Origin: Diadema setosum
Taxonomy: Eukaryota; Echinodermata; Echinoidea; Diadematoida; Diadematidae
Reading direction: 5' to 3'
Length of the DNA stretch: 64,000 bases
Assembly: GCF_964275005.1 (NCBI RefSeq)
Contig: NC_092704.1
Span: 5,600,048 to 5,664,047 of the forward strand
Positions 33,905 through 45,798 of the stretch are shown one piece after another (position 1 is the stretch's first letter; the number at the start of each line of letters is the position of its first letter). Made by a program: the position numbers and the translations under genes. The notes under the pieces were generated by a model that was not told where the DNA came from, searched no databases, and saw only the letters and a program-made list of their open reading frames with translations.

Positions 33905-34559
33905 GTGTGGTGTAATGGCAGTTAAAGTGCAAATGATTTGGAGGTTCATTTATGGAAAGGAGAAGGTTGTACATAGGCATGTAAGGTTTGTAAATAAAAA
34001 TGACAATATGGGCAACAGTTCTGACAAGTACTGTAATACATGTATCATCTTATTTCAAAAGGAAATTAACACTTAGCTCCAGTGCATTAATTGATTCAAT
34101 TTTACATTTTTCAGTGTATGTTGTGTCCATCAAAGTTGGTAGACTTTTGCTTCCTTGTTTGTGGTTCACATGATCAAGGCTGTTTAGATATTTGCAAAAT
34201 CAATGATACAAACTGAAGTAAAATGATTTCCATTACATTTAAAAGAAAAGTAGTCAAAATTACATTGGAGCTCTAAGGCACAAATAACAAAATTTAGAAT
34301 GACGTAGATTTGCTTGTACACTGTGGTGTAATTTGATACATACCTCACATAATGTCAACACTATATATTTCAGTGTTTTATAATAATGCGCAAATCAACT
34401 TATATTTTTGAACGTATCTTGTAGAGTTATTGTCTCCCGTGACAGAAATGTAATGCGTATATCATCTCCAGGGTGTAGAGGGGCAATACTCATTTCTCAG
34501 TTATCACCATAATTTCGATGGTGAAATTACACACTAAAAATTGACGTTGATACAAGTCC

Positions 34560-34735
34560 TGGGCACCATTTCATAACAGTTGTCAACCCTGACTAGTTGT
34601 CAGTCACTTACAATTACCATAGTGACAGTCAGTGACCAGAGCTTCTCAGCCAATCAAAACCAAGGATTTAATTTACTTGAGTTGTAAGAGACTGACAACT
34701 CATCAGGGCTGACAACTTTCATGGAACAGTTCCCT
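34560..34735. mobile_element. Palindromic MITE related to 20725-20892
   Basis: Starts GGCACCATTTCATAACAGTT, ends GACAACTTTCATGGAACAG, and has mirrored GTTGTCAGTCACTTACAA / TTGTAAGAGACTGACAAC arms. Confidence 0.75.
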
Positions 34736-35434
34736 GGCTTTCGAAGTATATGTCACAAATTATGTATATTTCAACATTGCTTTCATGGGAAATTGGGGGG
34801 GGGGGGGGTGGGGTCAGTGTGACAAACAGCATTACCATAACCTCTTAGAAGAGTATCAGTGAACACATGAGTTACATCATCCCTGTTAGATTATATATTG
34901 CAAGTTCTTACTGCCACACAACAGCAGTAAGATCAACTAAAAGTTTTGAGGAGATGAACTATTGGAAATACCCTGTCAGCATGCAGTGCAATGTCATGTG
35001 ACATAATTCAGCCAATAACAGACTTGTGTACAGTACTATCTGGTCTATGTAGAGAATTACAGTCAACAAAATACTTAGTACACATATTTTTTTTTTTCTT
35101 GTGAGCCTATTTTTTAGGGCAAGTGGCAGCAAAATGTCCCGCCCCCCTCTCCATCGTCAAAAACAAATCAAAGTCCCTGCTCCAATAAAGTCGGCCACCT
35201 CACTTTGAGAAACGTAGAACGGCCCTGGTACTTATATAGATAACATAAAAAGAGCATTACACAACGTCAATTTTTTTCCAGATCTTAAGCACACATTACA
35301 TAGAAACTTCCAAGTTCAACACATCATTAGCATGTTAGCACACAAGATTTTTCATGTTGTATAGGTTGTTTGTTAAAATGATCAAGAGCCATAAAGAAAC
35401 AAATACGATTTTTGCAGGTTTCTCTCTGAATGGA

Positions 35435-35693
35435 TATATGGAGGGTTTGTTTGCAAAAACCGATAAGTCCATTTTTGAAGATTTTGAAGTACGGTCTCTG
35501 TCATAAAGTACAAAATAATACCTTTTAAATGATATATTGGTCACTACATATAAAGGTACATTTTTGAAGTTATGGCCAAAAGAAGCACAAATTTTCTTAT
35601 AATTCTCTTTGTTTTTCTTGACCTTTAATCGCAAATATCTCCATTTGGCAAATATGGACTTATCGGTTTTTTTGCGAACAAACTCTTCATATA
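35435..35693. mobile_element. MITE, TATGGAGGGTTTGTTTGC...GCGAACAAACTCTTCATA ends
   Basis: Both ends are present and continue into mirrored CCGATAAGTCCA / TGGACTTATCGG. The interior matches 2510-2745 in reverse. The minus-strand open frame here is part of the repeat. Confidence 0.75.
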
Positions 35694-36059
35694 CTACTTG
35701 GATATTTCTCAGATTTTATATGCATAAGAAAGAAGTGAGAAGGTATATTGATTTCTCCAACAGCCTATAAGAAAAAAATATACCGGTAATCATTAACATC
35801 ACAGGGGTCACATTGTATTCTACAACGGATATATATAGAGTGAAGACTGTGATGTCGATGGAGGTTGTGGTTCAGCAAAATAAGTTTTCAACATAAGGGA
35901 CAAATGGGCATAATGAATAAACGCAATTATCTTTCATAAAGTAGTCATGCAGTTCCAAGTTCTTGGACAGGTGGTTCAAATCAAAATACATAATACATCT
36001 GTACTGAAATACTCGAGTACTAGTATATATACTTCCATTTGAGTGTAATAGTGGAAAAG

Positions 36060-36660
36060 AAATGATCCGCTCTTGTTAGGTCCTGTTGCGTACAAGTTAT
36101 GTTTACAAAAGCCCCGCCCACAAACCGCGGTTTCGTGAGAGTGGCAAGGACGGCCACCACTCGCTATCTACACACATTACTGTTTGTAGGAATGTGTGCT
36201 ACGTGCGTCCACCAGTTAGCCAAGCAGCGATTCACCGGCATAGTGCAGTGGCGGTACACCGCGGCCGGCTGAGGATCGCTCCAAGAGTCAGCCAGCTCCA
36301 GCGACTTTGCTTCAAGTAAATGGATAGCTGCAGAAGATAACCCAACCCTGATCGATGAACAGGTCCTGACTTCAGCTACCCTACACCTTGTATACACCAT
36401 CGTTCCGGAAAAGTGAAGTAGGTCTAACAGTGCAGTGTTAGGCCCTAAAGTGCATTACCGTAACGCGGTTTATTACAAATACTACGCGGCCAGTCGCGGT
36501 CTGATTGCTTCATCACACACGGCCACCGTCGGCGAGGAAGTTGCCCACGCCAGCCAGGCCACGCTGCGTCCTGGGTCTTACGCACCTCTGTTCTCACAGG
36601 CGAATTTTTCTTTTCTTCTTTCAGCCACAATTATCAATTAACCCCTGTTTCCTTGTCTCT
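36060..36660 (+). promoter_or_regulatory. Candidate promoter/5' untranslated exon zone of the nucleotidyltransferase gene
   Basis: Two GC- and CpG-richer blocks (about 36105-36330 and 36470-36600) stand out in AT-rich surroundings. GCCCCGCCCAC at 36111-36121 is a GC-box-like site. The coding exon at 38143 starts directly after a CAG acceptor, so a 5' untranslated exon must exist upstream, and this zone is the best candidate. The donor cannot be fixed. The open frames here look like chance. Confidence 0.35.
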
Positions 36661-36864
36661 TCAAAGTTCAAGGATCTCATTGCAGCGTATAATTCACAAA
36701 ACCAACAGAAAGTGACCAGACATGGCTTTTTAGATACAATGAGAGGGCAGACTTCAACCATGTCAACGCAAGCCTTAATATGATGTAGATTCTAACGTTA
36801 GAGCCTATTTTAATTCAATTCAAATGGAATGTCCTGATCTAATTATTGGAAAGAGAACACAACA

Positions 36865-37495
36865 CTTTGGAAAAGTGTACCTTGTACCTTGTAGTAGTTA
36901 CCCTCGAAGACCTCCGCTAGGTCACCTAGGAAGGGTGACTCAGGGCTGTGACGAGAGTGGTACTGGTAGCACCAGTTTATTTTGCTTTATGAGAGCTTTG
37001 ATTTTTTAGTTTGATTCTGAAGACTTCTGTACTCTTGGATATATCATTTCTTTTGGGAGGTCATTCCAGAGGGAAATTACATCTGGGAAGAATGTGTTTG
37101 CTAGCTGGCTTGTGGAGTTGAAGATTGATACGGCGTCGTACTGCTTCGTCGCTTGTCCGTCGTAGTCTGGTTACTTTCTTTGAGGTGTATTTGTGGAGAT
37201 CTAGGTCAAGTTCACCATGAATGAGCTTGTAAAAGTTGATGAGGCGTAGATGTTGTCTTCTGTCCTCCAGGGGAATCCAGCCAAGTGTGTGAACCGAGAA
37301 AATTAGAAGAGGCTCCGAAGTACAAGGTCTATTCAATCTCTTGATATTTTCTTTACCAATTAGCTGTGCTATCTGTGCGATGAATGGGACAAAAAATGGG
37401 ATGTAAACCACCAAAGAAACAACAATGTGGTGAGGGGTCTCAATTAGATTACCCGGTATTGAAATTATTTTTCTTTCCTGTGGCTTGATTGACAT
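36865..37495 (-). mobile_element. LINE 3' end (CR1-like), antisense to the nucleotidyltransferase gene
   Basis: Reading leftwards, LGWIPLEDRRQHLRLINFYK then LIHGEL, KVTRLRRTSDEAVRRR, and in another frame FFPDVISLWNDLPKE form the classic C-terminal tail of a LINE reverse transcriptase. A 3' UTR then runs to a repeated GTACAAG unit (36878-36895). At least one frameshift (after LQLHKPASKHIL) and loss of the 5' end show it is dead. It lies between the candidate 5' exon and the first coding exon of the plus-strand gene. Confidence 0.75.
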
Positions 37496-38142
37496 TGTAG
37501 GTCAGTATCATTGAATAAAGCTAGTAGTAGATGCTGATTAATTCAATTTGTTTGATTGTGTTACATTTTGTATTCTGCATTAAAAAAAAAAAAAAAATCT
37601 TCTAATCTGAGACCGTCTTTACATAGTGACTATGGTTTAAGAAATTGTAGCCGCCTAACAAAAGGGAATAAATTGAAAAATATGGGAATTGATTTCAAGA
37701 CAGTTGTGATGTTGTGGCTAGTAGGTAAATGTCATCCTTTCAGTCTCCATATATGTTAAACTTCTGGATGATAGTTTGTGAGATGAATTCTATTTCTTAA
37801 AAGAGCTACAACTAAACAGACATCATCAACCATATGATTGTATATTATAAACTAATAGCATGAAATGATTACTAGGGTTTACCTGGTCAAAATGTACATG
37901 GTGAGCTATGAGCACTGTAATGTCTATCCAACAATGTTCTGCTATCCTGTAGAACATAGTTCGGAATGAATGGGAACTACTGAAAGCCTACACTGTCCAA
38001 ATATAATACCAGTACATGTACCAGATGATATGATAACTTTCTTTCATTCTAGTTGTCAAAATTTGAGTTTGCTCCTTTGATACAATGTAAATCACCTTAC
38101 ACTGATATTTTGTCATCCCTTTACTAGTTGACTGCTATCCAG

Positions 38143-41100
38143 ATGAAGGTGATTCTCTTGGCAGCTGGCTACGGCACTCGCCTCCAGCGGGACATATCCC
38201 AAGATGCGTCGGGCAAATACTCGCACCTCGCTGGTCTTCCAAAACCCCTGGTTCCCATAGCAACCAAGCCCTTGATTTCTCACTGGATGAAGAGCCTGGT
38301 GCTGCACAAAGCCACAGACAAGGTCTATCTTGTGGTGAGTGTGAGGGACGACCCCTGACCAACTCCATTAGAAACTTCACAAGCCAGCTTTTAAAACTAC
38401 ATAACAGGGCAGGAACTTTTCTCTTTTCTTTTTTTTTCACGAGGACCTAGAAATCAAAACAGTTTCGTTTTTACCTTTGGTCTGCATATTAGTTTCTCAC
38501 AAAGAAAAGAAGAGATGCAACCTGCAAAATCACCTTGTGAAGGTTTTTTTTTGTTTTTTTGTTTTTTGTTTTTTTACAGACCTCTTTGTTATAAGATTCC
38601 ACTGCACTACCATTCAACACTGTGTTCAGTCTGATGGAATTCTTTCTGGGAGAGAATCTGAAAGTTTGAACTTCCAAATGTTTTTCACAGACTTCTTTGA
38701 ATAAATCAGATGTGATGTACAGAGTTTCTTTAAGGAGGAGTTATTGAGGATGTTGACATTAACCAAATGCATGATTGTTTGCAAATATACAATATAAAGA
38801 AAGTATGAATGATAGATATTTGCAGATTAATGTGTGGTTTAGTGCGATTTCCTAGCTTTCATATCAATACTCCTTTATGTTTGCACTTGTAGATTTCAAA
38901 GCATGTATTTCTCAAAATTGAGTATGTTTGGTATTAATTACATGGTGCATTGATACCTAAATTGACTTGCGTGGATATCACTGAAAATTATATTCTGTTT
39001 TCTCTCCTTTTTTTAAAAACTCCTTGAGGACAAGTCCCGAGTATACTCAGGCAGGTGTCTATGGGTAATGCATGTTGTAACAAAATCAGCCCATCCTCAA
39101 TTGGTTTAAATAGGAGGACAGAGGGATGAGGTAGAAGGCTGGGTTAGGGTGAAGCAAGCTCTTCAGGAAAAAAGATCTTTCTTTCGCAAGTCTTCCAGGC
39201 ACGCTTAAAAGGAGAGATAGAGAAAACAAAACAGAACTTATCAAATCACTCAATAAGCATTAACCCACTATTAAATATGATTTGATGAATGGAAAGTGGG
39301 AGGAGGAGGAGGGCCAGAAAATGAGGGGGGGGGGGAGGCAAGGGAAAGAATTTTACATATTGTAGGCATATGAAAAGTAATTCTTGCATAGCAGACAGTC
39401 AAAAAGGGGATTAAATCTCTTTAAAATCACTTCTGTTTTGTCTGTATTCTCACACACAGACAAATGAACTGTACAGGAAACAGTTTGAGTCGTGGAGGCA
39501 GGACTGGCCCCAAGTGAGTCTTGTCAGTGATGGGACAACCTCCAATGAGGTGAGACTGGTTTAGTAAACCCTTTTTTTAGCACAGAAGACCCCATAGCAT
39601 TGTACACTTTGTTCAAAGTCCCTGGTACAGAAAGGGTTAAGCTCTTCTACCTGGGTCTCTTGATGTGTCCAGTTGAAACCGGTTCCTTACTATTAGAAGT
39701 CACCTCAATCCAAACCAGTAAGTTGAGCTCCCAAGTTTTCCTGATTCACAGGAGACTCCCTGAAGACTGAAGACTGTCTTGTTGTGTTCTTTCAAGATAA
39801 AACAGCCTCCCTGATCAGCCCCCCCCCCTCCCCCCCCCCCCCTGTTGATATTGTGATGGGAATCAGGATTCACATCATTTGTATGGTGCCATATATCTGT
39901 TAAAGAAACATTCAATGGTGCAGACTCAAGAGACTTAGTGATTGAATGTCTGGTGAAAAATGTGAATTTTGAGTGAGTCTTTGAAGTGTATGAGATACAC
40001 AAGTACACTATCTACCGCATGTTGATGGACTACCTGTATAGGATATATATCGGCATAATCAACAAGTTTGCACCCATAGACTACAATTGTATGTGTTTTA
40101 CTTTTTTGTTTCTAAAGATTTGTACTTTTTGATCAGTGTGTTCAATGAGATAACAATGTTGGGCTTCTGTCATTTTTCTTCTTTTTTTTTTGCATTATAT
40201 AAACAACAGATAAGCCACTTAGGATCTATCAAAGCCAAAACTACTGTATAGAGCTCACAGCTGATTCACTCTGACCTTGGAACTGTTGCCATGGTATTTA
40301 CAAATTTTGTGAATTACAGTCACCACAAGTACGTCATATGATATTTACGCCTTGTTTTCATCAGGACAGAATCGGAGCAGTAGGATGCATTCAGCTTGCA
40401 GTCAGAGAGGGAAGTATTGCTGATGACATTCTTGTCATCGGAGGGTAAGTGTTTCTATTTCTTTGTAGATGTCTGTCATAGATTGAGGTTTCCATGTCTC
40501 ATGTAGTTTTATTTGATGAGAAGGTGCTTGTTTGTTGAAATGTATAATTCAGGCAATCAATGAAATCTGAACTGTTAACTGTAACAGGTTGGGGCGGGGG
40601 AGGGGAGAAGCAACAAAACAAAAGTAGTGTCAGATACCTAGAACATTGTGCTATGTGGAGTTTGCACGTATAGTCAAACCTGTCTTAGCGATCACCTGTC
40701 TATAGCCATCTGCTGTATAATCACCTGCCATATAGGCCTGCAATCAGTAAAAACAATTTTCTCTAAGAGAAAAAGCATGTTATAGAACCTGTCTATTGCG
40801 GCCACCCGTCTATAGTGGCCACATTTTTTTCGTCTCACTTGGGTGGCTGCTATAAACAGGTTTGACTGGATATTGTAAATTCTCTTGTTATCGTCATGAT
40901 CCCTTGTTCTTGTTATTTTCAGTACCATTGTCATTATTCTTACCACTGTTTTCATTATGATTGATATCATTGTTACAGTGCCTCTAACCATGGACATACC
41001 GATTTGTATGTATCTCTTTCTCTCTTGCTGTTGGCCACAGTGACACTTTATTCTTCGATGATTTCTCACTGTCGGCTTTCCTCTCAGAGTATGAGAAGAG

Positions 41101-44075
41101 GAAGGAGGCGAGTCCGGCAGCTAGTTTGGTGGTCTCCAACCAGATCCCAGATGAAGGTAGTGTTCTATTTCTTTTTTGTTTATTTGTTTGTTATTTGTTC
41201 TAAATGTTTGTTATGTATTACTTCTTTCTTTCTTTCTTTTTTCAAGGGGGAGGGAGTATCACAAGGCATTTGCAAAACTTACAATTTTGCATACCTTGCT
41301 TTTTGTTGGAGGAAACTGTCTTGTCAACAGCCGTAAAACAGGGTATTTCTGAAGCATGTCATAAAAACTGAATTGTATTTAAGTAGCTTTAAGATAATGT
41401 TTTAAAGCAAAGCCTTGCAAGACTCACCTCAATTTGGGATAGGCATTAAAAAATAAAATCAAAAACATGAATGTTTTCCCTGCAGATTTTCTATCAAACA
41501 AATCTCACATGGTTTTTGATGTCAGTTGTTTCATATTGTCAAAATGGTCAAAATGGGGACCTATAATCAAGGGATAATTGTGCCTCTCGGTATTGTATGA
41601 ACACTTGGGGTTTTAATGAAATGCCATGATGTAGCATTTTAAAATTAAGCATGGAATGGAATAATGTATGAACACTTGTGTCTTATTCTTTTTAAATTTC
41701 ACTATATGTGAACACAAGTATTTTGTTTGTATAAAATTGTGCTTTATGGGCAATTGTGACTTTCATGGAATTAAGTATGTGATGTGTGAACACTCGTGCC
41801 TTTCTTGAACCCTGGTACTGTCTTACCATTCGTCTATATCACGAGTAAGCATTTATCCATTTAGGAATTTAGTTCCTGTTTGTATAATATGTATTATCTT
41901 CCCGTTGCTTGCAGAGACAATAAAGCGTGGCATCCTGGAGGTTAATGAAGACATGAGGGTGACAGCATTTTTAGAGAAACCCCGCCCACAAGAAACCTCC
42001 TCCAGACGAGCTGTGAGTGTCAAAGATTTGTTGTTATTGATATGGCTGACTGTATACTATGCTGCCTTATTCTGTTTCTTTTCTTTCTTTCTGATATTCA
42101 TAATGTGTCTTGGCTATACATTCTGCTGTAAGGCAGTGTAAAGGTTGCAGGTACGTTTGACAAAAGTGAAGGAAGTGAATATCAAGATAATAGATTCAGT
42201 TGTTTTTTTTATCTCTAACTACAATGCATATTTTATCTCTTGAGGTCGGGCTTATTTTGGTATAACACACATTTCCCACAGACACCTGCCCAAGTGTACT
42301 CGAGACTAGTATTCAACACTCCTCCAGGTTAATGTTTAAACCTACTGAAGTTTTGAATTAGGGACAAACAAAAATTTACTGTACTTTTGTCTTTGTCAAT
42401 TAATTTTGATGTAGTTTTATTGTTGTCTCACAGTTGAGTATTTACAAGGAAGATAGGATACTATGTTCTTTGTGGTAACTGCAAATTGCTTCTCCGTGAT
42501 GAAACTAACCACTGCATATAGTATAATAAATTTTGTTTTTTATTTGTATTTGTTTGCATTCCTGTGCAGTGCCCGTGCTTCTACCTCTTCTCCCAACAAA
42601 GCTTGCCTCATCTGGACAACTTTTTGCAGGAGGTAAACAACCTACCTATTAAGTTATATATGTTGTAGAGTTGGCTGAAATTTTTATTTAATTGATAGAT
42701 TTTAAAACAAAAATTACCTGTGTTTAAAATTTTTCTGATGCATTGTGTACATTTGTAATGATCAGTACAGAAAGATCTGTTTCCAGCCAGTTTATTTGCC
42801 TGAATGATTATGTGGTCCTGTCCAAAGACCATGTTCCACTGTTCAACACCTATCAGGTACTGTAGATGCTGTTATTTTCACGAGGGTGTAATTTTCTCGA
42901 ATTTGGCGAATCACAGTTGGATCGTGAAAACAACATCTTGCAAAAATGTCTATGACCTCCTCGTTCACGAAAATATCTGCAAAAACAACATCTTGCAAAA
43001 ATGTCTATGACCTTCTTATTCACGAAAATATCTGCACACAAAAATAACAGCATATTGTGAGGAGCCATATTCCATATGAATAGGGAAAGATAGAGGATGA
43101 GAGAGAACATTAGAACAGTGTGTAATAAAATTTTCCTTGATTTCTTTGTACGATTCCCTTGTATTCTCAATCTTAGTCTCAATCTTAACAACTTCATATT
43201 GTTACCTCTTTTGCAGAAATTCTGTTTTGAGCATGTGCATGTAATCTCTCTACTAGAACATACACATGCCTTGTTACTGTATATAGTTTTATAGAGAATG
43301 TACCGAACTAAACTGAATGTAATACATTATGTTTCATGCTACCAACACTGCATCACATTTGTTGAACAGTCCTTAAAATTCAACCAACCTTACTTGAGTC
43401 TGTAACTTCTTTTTCCCCTCTCATTTCAGGATAGACCAATGAAAGAGAAGGATGCCACTGGAAACTTTGTCAAATATCTACATTCAAGGTAAACCTTGAA
43501 TAGGTGATGTTTAATTAGGAAAGCACCACAGACCTTTTGCTACTGTCAGATATTAGGCCTTTTTGAGTCATCGGTCTCAGTTGCACTTTAACAAAAATTG
43601 ATGGTCACTCCTCAAAGTATATACTCATGAAAATGTTGAAGAGCATCAATTGTGTGTAGGATGCACCGTATAATGTGAAGGAATGTAGTGGTAAGGTGTT
43701 CATTCCAATTTGAATTATACTGTAACATTGATTTACATCACTAAAGATGTTTTTAGTGAAGGAGTTTCAGATTTTGTGTGGTCCATTGGTCCAAAGCACT
43801 GTGGGACCAAAAAAACTCTACTCCCCTTTGACCACTGTGGTAGATAAGACTCGGGGGGGGGGGGGGGGGGGAAATCATGCTGTTTTAACCAGCAAAATTT
43901 ATGATAAATCAGAAGTCATTGACCACCTAATTCTGTGACATGTTATAATATTATCCCCTCTAGGTTACCTGTATACGTGTACGACATCTCGGGTCGATAT
44001 GATGTGGGCTCCCTGGCAGACTACGAGGTGTGCAATCAACATTTTATGAACAAGGAGAAGAATGAGACAGCATGA
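38143..44075 (+). CDS. Sugar-phosphate nucleotidyltransferase-like protein (8 exons, 269 aa)
   Basis: Exons: 38143-38334, 39460-39549, 40365-40444, 41041-41156, 41915-42012, 42570-42632, 43430-43488, 43964-44075; all GT/AG borders keep frame. The ATG follows a CAG acceptor directly. Residues 3-13 (VILLAAGYGTRL) and LPKPLVPI at 32-39 are the nucleotide-binding signature of the NTP_transferase fold. GGDTLF (about 120-125) carries the metal-binding Asp, FLEKP is at 178-182, and GRYDVGSLADY near 243-253 is the end of the fold. Family members join NTP and a sugar-1-phosphate to give an NDP-sugar and pyrophosphate. The protein stops after the catalytic fold with no left-handed beta-helix, as in RmlA-type thymidylyltransferases. 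The sugar and nucleotide cannot be told from sequence. It probably acts in the cytosol, as no signal peptide is seen. Confidence 0.88.
39013..39109. mobile_element. Short TTAA MITE, TTGAGGAC type (copy c, inverted)
   Basis: TTAA-bordered unit with TTGAGGAC left and CATCCTCAATTGGTTTAA right. The core is in reverse relative to copies a and b. It lies in intron 1 of the coding part of the nucleotidyltransferase gene. Confidence 0.65.
40671..40870. mobile_element. pogo-like MITE, AGTCAAACCTGTC...GACAGGTTTGACT family
   Basis: Ends TAGTCAAACCTGTCTTAGCG and TATAAACAGGTTTGACTGG, with TCTATAGTGGCCAC inside. Same family as 49851-50419. It lies in intron 3 of the nucleotidyltransferase gene. Confidence 0.75.
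42230..42332. mobile_element. Short TTAA MITE, TTGAGGTCGG type (copy d)
   Basis: Shares ATTTCCCACAGACACCTGCC and a GGTTAA right end with the other copies; the left end is decayed. Confidence 0.55.
42858..43060. mobile_element. MITE of the GCTGTTATTTTCGCGA family with an internal 61-bp duplication
   Basis: Ends TACTGTAGATGCTGTTATTT and AAAATAACAGCATATTG. CAACATCTTGCAAAAATGTC and TTCACGAAAATATCTGCA occur twice in tandem (42930 and 42982). Related copies lie at 47195-47424 and 51548-52360. Confidence 0.75.
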
Positions 44076-44647
44076 CATTGGCTACAACTCAGGGATCAAA
44101 CCTGTCATCCAGATCTGACTATCAATGACCTCTTTAAATTTATACATTGTATGTCCCTGTATGTTAGCACTCTCATGTATCAGTAGTCTGTCAACAATTT
44201 TCTTAGACTTTGTTAACATCACACCTACAAATGTTTGCATGTTTGTAAAGATGTTTTCAAGAGTGTCCAGACTTTGGGATTTCTTTTATGCCATTAGTTC
44301 TCAATCAAATTCATATGCGCATGAATAGTTTACGGGTATTTGACAGAAACCAGAATTTGTTGTCAGTTTAGGGAGAAGCACTGAGAAAGAAGTTCAGTTG
44401 TCATTGAATTAACTTTTTCTTTTTCATCTAATCAATGAATTAATCAGGCAGTAATTCTGACCTATAGCATGACAATCTCCAAAGATTTTTTTTTTCTTAA
44501 GCATGAAGTTGTGCATGTCAGAGCCATGTAAGATAATCAAGTGTGTAACTAGTGTTACATCAGGCCATATATTGTCAAGTAAGTCAGAGTTTGTTGGAAT
44601 GAAAACAGTACAAATTATTTCAACAGCAAAATTAATAGTGTTTGATA

Positions 44648-44653
44648 AATAAA
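44648..44653 (+). terminator. Candidate polyadenylation signal, nucleotidyltransferase gene
   Basis: AATAAA about 570 bases after the stop codon. It is the first strong signal downstream; no cleavage site can be confirmed. Confidence 0.35.
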
Positions 44654-44759
44654 CAAATATTCAGACATTCCATATTTCATGATGATTGAATGCATTAGGG
44701 ACATCTGATCATAACCTTCCTAGATTATTGACTTCGTTGTTGTTGTTCATTTTTCCATC

Positions 44760-44962
44760 TGAGAAGATGGCGGGATAGCCCATATTCAACTATGCTAAGC
44801 TGGTCTTTCATGGGTCCAATTGGATGTGAGGCGGGACCACTTCACCGGGTTAAACACCCTGCTCTTTGCGATGAATGAATGAAGCGGGAGCTTTTACGTG
44901 CATTAGTTGTGACTCTCTCACACACAGGACCTCCATTTTATGTCCTATCCAAGCGACATCGT
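44760..44962 (-). mobile_element. 5'-truncated tRNA-SINE copy (same family as 53643 and 54338)
   Basis: On the minus strand it reads ATAAAATGGAGGTCCTGTGT, then CATTCATTCATCGCAAAGAG and CAGGGTGTTTAACCCGGTGA. These match the bodies of the plus-strand copies near 53770 and 54480. The tRNA head is missing. Confidence 0.7.
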
Positions 44963-45560
44963 TGACCAATTATTTGGCTGATTTTTTTGGTTTTGCCTCC
45001 ATGCCACTGGCTGTGATGGCATTCTAGTACGGGTAGACTGTCTGTTGAGAAGAGTAACAAGTAAGAGTTTGTTGAGACAAGTAAGAATATTTGTACAGCC
45101 AGTTTTCATGACTATTGAGTGTGCTAAGTGGTTAAGAGGCTTCCTCTGGCCGCATTTTTTCATACATGCATTGAATTTCATTCGTCGAGAACACTGAAGT
45201 TAATTTCATATTACCACTAGTGTTAGAGGTTGATGAGTGAAATACATGTACATGTATGTGCCATGGAAACCCATGGGTAGTCCCATTTACACTATGAAAA
45301 TAACATGCCCCAGAAAGTGCTGCCATCACTTCAAAGTCATATTTCCCATTTCCAGGGGCCTGACGGTGCTGGTGAGACTATGTTTAGTGTATCCATCTTG
45401 CATTCCATAAAGAGAGCATTACAGGGTGACCTCATTATGATAGGACCACTGAAGTTTCAAGTTAGTTTGGGTATCTTTTAATAACAGGGATTAAAACAAA
45501 CAAAAAATATTAGGAGAATGGGACATCTACCATTACCTCTTTATATTACATATTTTATGG

Positions 45561-45798
45561 TACTGTATTCACCAAATATTTCGCGAGGTTTTTATTTTCG
45601 CGAATTTCGCGAGTCCGGTGCTATTCGCGAAATTAAAGACACGCGACAGCATTGACTCTGATCCAAATGTGCATGTGAAGTATGCGTGTGCATTTCTCTG
45701 TTCAGTTACACAACTCCACAATCGCAAATTTAACCACTCGCGAAACCGTCGGGAATTCCCGATTCACGAAAATTTAGACTCGTGAAATATATTGTTGC
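45561..45798. mobile_element. MITE with TTCGCGA-rich arms
   Basis: TACTGTATTCACCAAATATT then TCGCGAGG at the left, CTCGTGAAATATATTG at the right. TTCGCGA and GAATTCCCGATTCACGAAAA segments are mirrored inside. Confidence 0.55.

Noticed and set aside
36086-36783. Open frames of 77 to 92 codons in the GC-richer zone
   Set aside because: No domain similarity; more likely CpG-rich 5' untranslated sequence with few stops.
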